Positions 32,006 to 35,605 of a stretch of 35,605 bases of DNA are shown here, piece after piece. Where the stretch lies: contig JANXRE010000097.1 in NCBI GenBank assembly GCA_025353165.1, positions 1-35,605 on the forward strand, in the 5' to 3' direction. A model generated the notes under the pieces. It was not told the origin of the DNA, did no database searches, and was given only the letters and a program-made list of their open reading frames with translations. A program made the translations under genes and the position numbers. The DNA is from Acidobacteriota bacterium. Lineage in GTDB: Bacteria > Acidobacteriota > Terriglobia > Bryobacterales > Bryobacteraceae. Position 1 is the first letter of the stretch, and each line of letters opens with the position of its first letter.

Positions 32006-33577
32006 CTATCCCTTTAAGTCTCGCACGGCGCGCACCTGCGCATCGGGGAACAATTCCTGAAAGCGCTTCACTTCCGGGTGCTCCAGCGCGCGCTCGCGAA
32101 CGCCCGGATCGCCTTCCGCCGCGGGCTCGGAAGTGGGCAGGCTTGTGGAGTTGTTTGCGTCGCCCTGCTTTACCGTAATTTTGATAGGCCGACCCGCGAG
32201 TTTTTGAACCAGAGCCGGCAATTCGGGATCGGTCTTGATTGCCATGCCGTAGATACGGCTGGTGGTGAAGATCAATTCTGACCCAGTCAATTGAACATTC
32301 GAGTGCTCAACGGCGTCCGCCGTGTGCTGTAACTTTGCAAGACAAAGTTCCTTATGTAATGAATCGCGCCAATCCGATAATTTTACAGCGGTTACGTTCG
32401 AAACCGGCGTTTTTGGCGGCGGACGCGGCGGCGGCGGAGGTTTGGGCGGAGCCGGGCCGGTTTGCGCAAGCGCCTCTTCAATCGGCAACAATCGTCCCGC
32501 GTGAACCAGCCGCAGAAGCCCGATTTCCAAATGCAGGCGCGGCTGCGACGCGAACTGCAAGTCCTTGAACAAATCCAGCGTGAGTTGGAGATACCGCGTG
32601 AGATCCTCTTCGCTGAAGTTGGCCGCGACACCGCCGAGCTGTTCCTGCTCGCGCGGAGAGGCCGCGATCAGGCGCGTGTTGCGGCCCGTGATTTTAGCCA
32701 CCAGCAAATTGCGGAAGTAGCGGGCGAGTTCGCGCACGAAGTGTTGGAGGTTGTGCCCGTTCCGTTCAAGTTCCTGCACCACGTCGAGCATGGCGGAAGA
32801 ATCCGACTGGCGCAGCGCCTCGGCCACGCGGTTCAGCGACTCCAGCGAGAACATGCCCAGCAACTGCCGGGTCCGGTCGGCGTTGAGCTCCGCGCCGCAG
32901 CAGGCGATCGCCTGGTCCAGCGCGGACAACGAATCGCGCACGCTGCCTTCTCCCGCGGTCGCGAGAACGGCGAGCGCCTCTTGATCCGCCTGAATGCCTT
33001 CCTGCTCGCAGATCCAGCGCATCCGGCCGATCAGCTCGTCGAAATCGACGGAGCGGAAACTGAACATCTGACAGCGCGAGCCGATGGTCGAGGGGATCTT
33101 GTGCACCTCGGTGGTGCAGAGGACGAACACCACCCATTCGGGCGGCTCCTCGAGAGTCTTCAGCAGCGCGTTGAATGCCTCGCTGGTGATCTGGTGCGCT
33201 TCGTCGACGATGAATACTTTGTAGCGGTCGCGCGCCGGGCGGTATCGCACGTTGTCGCGCAGTTCGCGCATCTCGTTGATGCCGCGGTTGGAGGCGGCGT
33301 CGATTTCGATCACGTCCGGGGCGTTGCCCTGCGCGATCTCAAGGCAACTCGCGCACACGCCGCACGGCTGCACCGTCGGTCCGTTAATACAATTCAGGCA
33401 GCGCGCCAGAATTCGCGCGACGGTGGTCTTGCCGGTTCCGCGCTGGCCCGAAAAGATATAGCCGTGCGCGATACGATTCTGGTGGATCGCGTTCTCGATG
33501 GTGGTGCGGACGTGTTCCTGCCCGATGAGCTCGGAGAAGGATTGCGGCCGGTACTTGCGGGCGATGACCTGATACAT
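32006..33577 (-). CDS. dnaX: DNA polymerase III subunit gamma/tau
   Basis: The clamp-loader ATPase (523 aa). Walker A GQRGTGKT is at residues 44-51. The zinc-binding cysteines are 63, 72, 75 and 78. Walker B is VFIVDEAHQ, and SRC supplies the arginine finger region. Domain III follows, then a proline-rich linker (PPKPPPPPRPPPK, about 375-390) and a tau-like C-terminal part. No obvious slippery heptamer for a shorter gamma form was found by eye. The start is the Met of MYQVIARKYRP; an upstream TTG is less likely. It begins 13 bp below the SRP RNA. Confidence 0.96.
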   Translation of the reverse strand: MYQVIARKYRPQSFSELIGQEHVRTTIENAIHQNRIAHGYIFSGQRGTGKTTVARILARCLNCINGPTVQPCGVCASCLEIAQGNAPDVIEIDAASNRGINEMRELRDNVRYRPARDRYKVFIVDEAHQITSEAFNALLKTLEEPPEWVVFVLCTTEVHKIPSTIGSRCQMFSFRSVDFDELIGRMRWICEQEGIQADQEALAVLATAGEGSVRDSLSALDQAIACCGAELNADRTRQLLGMFSLESLNRVAEALRQSDSSAMLDVVQELERNGHNLQHFVRELARYFRNLLVAKITGRNTRLIAASPREQEQLGGVAANFSEEDLTRYLQLTLDLFKDLQFASQPRLHLEIGLLRLVHAGRLLPIEEALAQTGPAPPKPPPPPRPPPKTPVSNVTAVKLSDWRDSLHKELCLAKLQHTADAVEHSNVQLTGSELIFTTSRIYGMAIKTDPELPALVQKLAGRPIKITVKQGDANNSTSLPTSEPAAEGDPGVRERALEHPEVKRFQELFPDAQVRAVRDLKG

Positions 33578-33590
33578 GACGGAGAACAAA

Positions 33591-33695
33591 CCAGACCCCG
33601 GGTAATCCGCGGCACACGGGGAGAGCCACTACCGTTGCTTCCTTCCGGACCTGGCGGGGTTTGCGGCGTCCCGTTGCACGGAGCCCGGGGCCTGG
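33591..33695 (-). ncRNA. ffs: Bacterial small SRP RNA (4.5S type)
   Basis: The minus strand carries the signature apical hairpin GTCCGGAAGGAAGCA with its GGAA tetraloop and the symmetric internal loop that binds Ffh. The ends pair: CCAGGCCCCGGG at the 5' end with CCCGGGGTCTGG at the 3' end. The length (about 105 nt) fits the Alu-less small form. It acts in co-translational membrane targeting. A near-consensus promoter stands 8 nt upstream. An SRP RNA gene next to dnaX is known from other bacteria. Confidence 0.95.
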
Positions 33696-33702
33696 AATTC
33701 CC

Positions 33703-33731
33703 ATTCTATACGCGCCGTCACATGTGGGCAA
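33703..33731 (-). promoter_or_regulatory. Promoter of the SRP RNA
   Basis: On the minus strand, TTGCCC (33726-33731) is followed after 17 bp by TAGAAT (33703-33708), with the RNA 5' end 8 nt further on. The spacing and boxes fit a sigma-70 type promoter, which may also drive dnaX-ybaB-recR. Confidence 0.7.
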
Positions 33732-33808
33732 CGTTTATTGAAAGCAAAGAAGATTTTCAGTGGAAAGGCTATAGACTAATACGGGAAACGCGCCCGAATC
33801 GGACGGAT

Positions 33809-33976
33809 TCAACGGGAGATTTGGTTTTCGCGCTTGCGGGTCTGGGCGATGTCGTGGGCGGCTTGAACGCGCATTAGGGTATCCATCTTTACGGCTAAGG
33901 CTTTTTCGATGCGGAGCGGTATGTCCCCGGAAAGGCCCGCTGGCTGGACGACCTTCGAGTACTCGTCCAAGCCAAG
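33809..33976 (-). pseudogene. HigA-like antitoxin C-terminal fragment
   Basis: After an in-frame TAA the frame continues with LSGDIPLRIEKALAVKMDT and then LMRVQAAHDIAQTRKREN before a TGA at 33809. The pattern (a short helix, LRIEKA, MDTLMRxQ, DIAQTRKR) matches the end of HigA-type HTH antitoxins. The DNA-recognition part is missing, and there is no start codon of its own. No HigB toxin is present. Confidence 0.5.
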
Positions 33977-34132
33977 TTACGCAGGCTTCGCGACTGCCGC
34001 GATGCGGTCGCCGTGAATCCGGATGTCGGAGGAGAAAGGAGGCTTGCCGGTTTCATCGAAGACGCGAGCGTTTTTCAGGAGAGTGTCGGTGGCAAACAGG
34101 CTAAGGCCGGAAAGCGCCAGCCAAAGCCCCAT
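33977..34132 (-). pseudogene. Amidohydrolase N-terminal fragment
   Basis: From the Met at 34132 the frame gives a short signal peptide (MGLWLALSGLSLFA), then LLKNARVFDETGKPP and IRIHGDRIAAVAK. This is the typical opening beta-sandwich strand pair of amidohydrolases such as N-acyl-D-amino-acid deacylases. It ends at a TAA after 51 residues, before any metal-binding residue. The matching C-terminal end lies on the opposite strand at 34345-34635. Confidence 0.6.
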
Positions 34133-34344
34133 TTCGCATCCCTTCAAGCAATTAAAAATGTTGACGTTAGGTCCTCGGTGGGTTCGTTTCGTCATTTTCA
34201 TTTTCCGACGTTGCCGAGGAGCCTGCGCCGGGGCTGGTCGGTAAAACAGTGGCGTTCACTCAACTGCTTCCACAGGCGAATTACTTCGAGGATGCCGTGG
34301 TACTAGTCTGTCAACGCCAAATAGAAACGTCCTATTTTGGAACG

Positions 34345-34635
34345 GCTGTAATGCTCATCGGCAGGCCGCTGCAGACCGCCATTTATAAGATGACCGGCTT
34401 CTCCGCCCAATAGCTGGGCCTGAAAGACCGTGGGCGCATCGCGGCTGGTTACGTCGCGGACCTCGTCGTATTCGATGGGCGACGGTCGCCGACCGGTCCA
34501 CCATCGAGCATCCGTGGGAGCCGCCATCGGGGATTCCGGATGTAATGGTGTCGGGCGAATGGGTGTCGACGGCGGCAAGGCGACGGGCAAGCATCCCGGC
34601 CACGTTCTGCGCAGCGCCGCCTGGCGTCCGTAGAT
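34345..34635 (+). pseudogene. Amidohydrolase C-terminal fragment, several breaks
   Basis: Three frames together give a D-aminoacylase-like C-terminus: IYKMTGFSAQ, a TAG, then LGLKDRGRIAAGYVADLVVF; next ATVADRSTIEHPWEPPSG with IPDVMVSGEW; then VDGGKATGKHPGHVLR to a stop at 34635. At least two single-base shifts and one stop are needed to explain it. Upstream, 34206-34344 is open but has no recognisable content. Confidence 0.6.
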
Positions 34636-34666
34636 GTGCTAACTTCACAGATAACTGGAGGCTTTT

Positions 34667-35527
34667 ATGAATCGTCGGAATTTTCTTCGCGCTGGAGTTG
34701 GGGCCGTCTCTCTCACCCAGTTCCCACACCATCTTTTCGCTTCCGAGAAGAAAAAGTCGGCAACCGACCGAATCAAGCTGGGCCCCATGGGCGTCGAGGT
34801 AAGCCGCCTCGCGCAAGGCAGCGGAACCAACGGCTCCGGCGGCAGTTCCAACCAGACCAAGAAACTGGGAACCCAGGGACTCGCCGATCTGTTCCACGCG
34901 GCCTACGACAACGGCGTAACTTTCTGGGATTCCGCGGATCAGTACGGAACGCACCCGCACGTGAAACTCGGGCTGAAGGCGGTTCCGCGCGAGAAGGTCG
35001 CCATCCTCACCAAGACGCACGCCTCCACGGCCGAAGAGATGCGCGCCGACCTCGACCGCTTCCGCATGGAGCTCGGGACCGACTACATCGACGTCATGCT
35101 GCTGCACTGCATGCTGGACAAGGACTGGAACAAGAAGAAGCGCGGCGCGATGGACGTGCTAATCGAAGCGCGCGAAAAAGGAATCGTCCGCACGCACGGC
35201 GTCTCGTGCCACACGCTGGAAGCCTTGAAGACCGCGGCGAACGAGCCCTGGGTACAAGTGGATCTCGCCCGCATCAACCCGGCGCAAGTCGCTATGGACG
35301 CCGACCCGAACACCGTATTGGGCGTGCTGCGCGACATGAAGTCGAAGGGCAAGGGCGTCATCGGCATGAAGATTCTCGGCGCCGGGAAGCTGCGCAACCG
35401 GGTCGATGAGAGCCTGCAGTATGCGCTCGCGCAGGATTGCGTCGATTGCTTCACCATCGGCGCGGAGAACCAGGCGGAACAAATGGATCTGGTTCGGAAG
35501 ATTCCGGCAGCCAGCGTCCGCGCCTGA
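34667..35527 (+). CDS. Tat-exported aldo/keto reductase
   Basis: A 286-aa protein with a twin-arginine signal (RRNFLRAG at 3-10). The aldo/keto reductase barrel begins at about residue 35 (IKLGPMGVEVSRLAQGSG). The catalytic Tyr lies in WDSADQYG, the Lys in ILTKTH and the His in MLLHCM. Phosphate-binding residues are expected near IGAENQAEQ. Export through Tat suggests it folds with its cofactor before transport. GGAGG five bases before the ATG supports the start. The C-terminus lacks the iron-sulfur extension of some relatives. Confidence 0.9.
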   Translation: MNRRNFLRAGVGAVSLTQFPHHLFASEKKKSATDRIKLGPMGVEVSRLAQGSGTNGSGGSSNQTKKLGTQGLADLFHAAYDNGVTFWDSADQYGTHPHVKLGLKAVPREKVAILTKTHASTAEEMRADLDRFRMELGTDYIDVMLLHCMLDKDWNKKKRGAMDVLIEAREKGIVRTHGVSCHTLEALKTAANEPWVQVDLARINPAQVAMDADPNTVLGVLRDMKSKGKGVIGMKILGAGKLRNRVDESLQYALAQDCVDCFTIGAENQAEQMDLVRKIPAASVRA

Positions 35528-35540
35528 TAAGGAATTCACT

Positions 35541-35605
35541 ATGTTGAACATCAAGAAGGTAGTAACTGTCGCTGCGTGCACCGTGCTCGCCGCTGGATTC
35601 GTAAT
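35541..35605 (+). CDS. Start of an exported protein, cut by the window edge
   Basis: Only 21 codons are visible, beginning MLNIKKVVTVAACTVLAAGF, a clear signal peptide with AAGGA before the ATG. It lies 13 bp below the aldo/keto reductase gene and is probably co-transcribed with it. Nothing can be said of its function. Confidence 0.55.
   Translation, partial: MLNIKKVVTVAACTVLAAGFV

Noticed and set aside
32462-33877. 471-codon plus-strand frame over dnaX and the SRP RNA
   Set aside because: It crosses a certain gene and a certain RNA gene on the other strand and shows no domain.
34307-34345. Possible insertion-sequence end (IS21-like, with AAACGTCC motif)
   Set aside because: The motif resembles such ends, but there is no partner end, no target duplication and no transposase nearby, so it is too weak to list.

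Overview
The window is GC-rich (roughly 60% by eye) chromosomal DNA from a diderm bacterium. It most likely comes from an acidobacterium of the Bryobacterales/Candidatus Solibacter type. That placement is inference: it rests on LpxA and LpxD (lipid A synthesis), a short RRM protein, many secreted proteins of families I associate with Acidobacteria, and short palindromic repeats at gene ends. No 16S rRNA is present to prove it.

Layout. 1-3506: a carboxylesterase divergent from an ABC exporter. 3507-3993: no gene, but a tRNA-Asn 3' fragment and several hairpin repeats. 3994-9771 (minus): a tightly coupled operon of an unrecognised secreted protein, a two-subunit M16 metalloprotease, a secreted LolA-like protein and an Smr protein, followed by a TIG-domain protein. 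9772-10381: remnants of a toxin-antitoxin locus and a transposase. 10382-15651: an M28 peptidase, then a minus-strand cluster of a YacL-like PIN protein, ispD, ispF and a cytochrome P450. 15806-18950: an RRM protein divergent from a YVTN-propeller/phosphoesterase.

18951-22738 is a decay zone. A three-gene cassette of secreted proteins (one intact, one with an M15-like peptidase domain broken by an amber codon and a frameshift, one HEAT-like broken by a 19-bp duplication) lies between the phosphoesterase gene and a truncated, frameshifted copy of its 3' third. Next to it is another broken gene. 22742-26058 holds a zinc alcohol dehydrogenase, a small coiled-coil protein, and the divergent lpxD/lpxA pair.

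26278-29084 is a second decay zone: a frameshifted GIY-YIG protein, a small mobile-element protein, a phage-type integrase fragment, a CopG-type antitoxin, and a VapBC-like pair whose toxin carries two single-base insertions. 29154-33731 is a conserved housekeeping block transcribed on the minus strand: SRP RNA, dnaX, ybaB, recR, a BadF-type kinase and an AcuI/YhdH-type reductase. 33809-34635 holds a HigA-like fragment and the two ends of a broken amidohydrolase on opposite strands. The window ends with a Tat-exported aldo/keto reductase and the start of another exported protein.

Core genes read intact throughout, while every frameshift or stop I found lies in accessory DNA. This suggests real decay of acquired modules rather than poor sequence. 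No CRISPR array, complete transposon or intact defence system is visible. The items closest to a new system are the M16-pair operon, the decayed secreted three-gene cassette, and the 46-nt double-hairpin repeat, whose stems show compensatory changes between copies.
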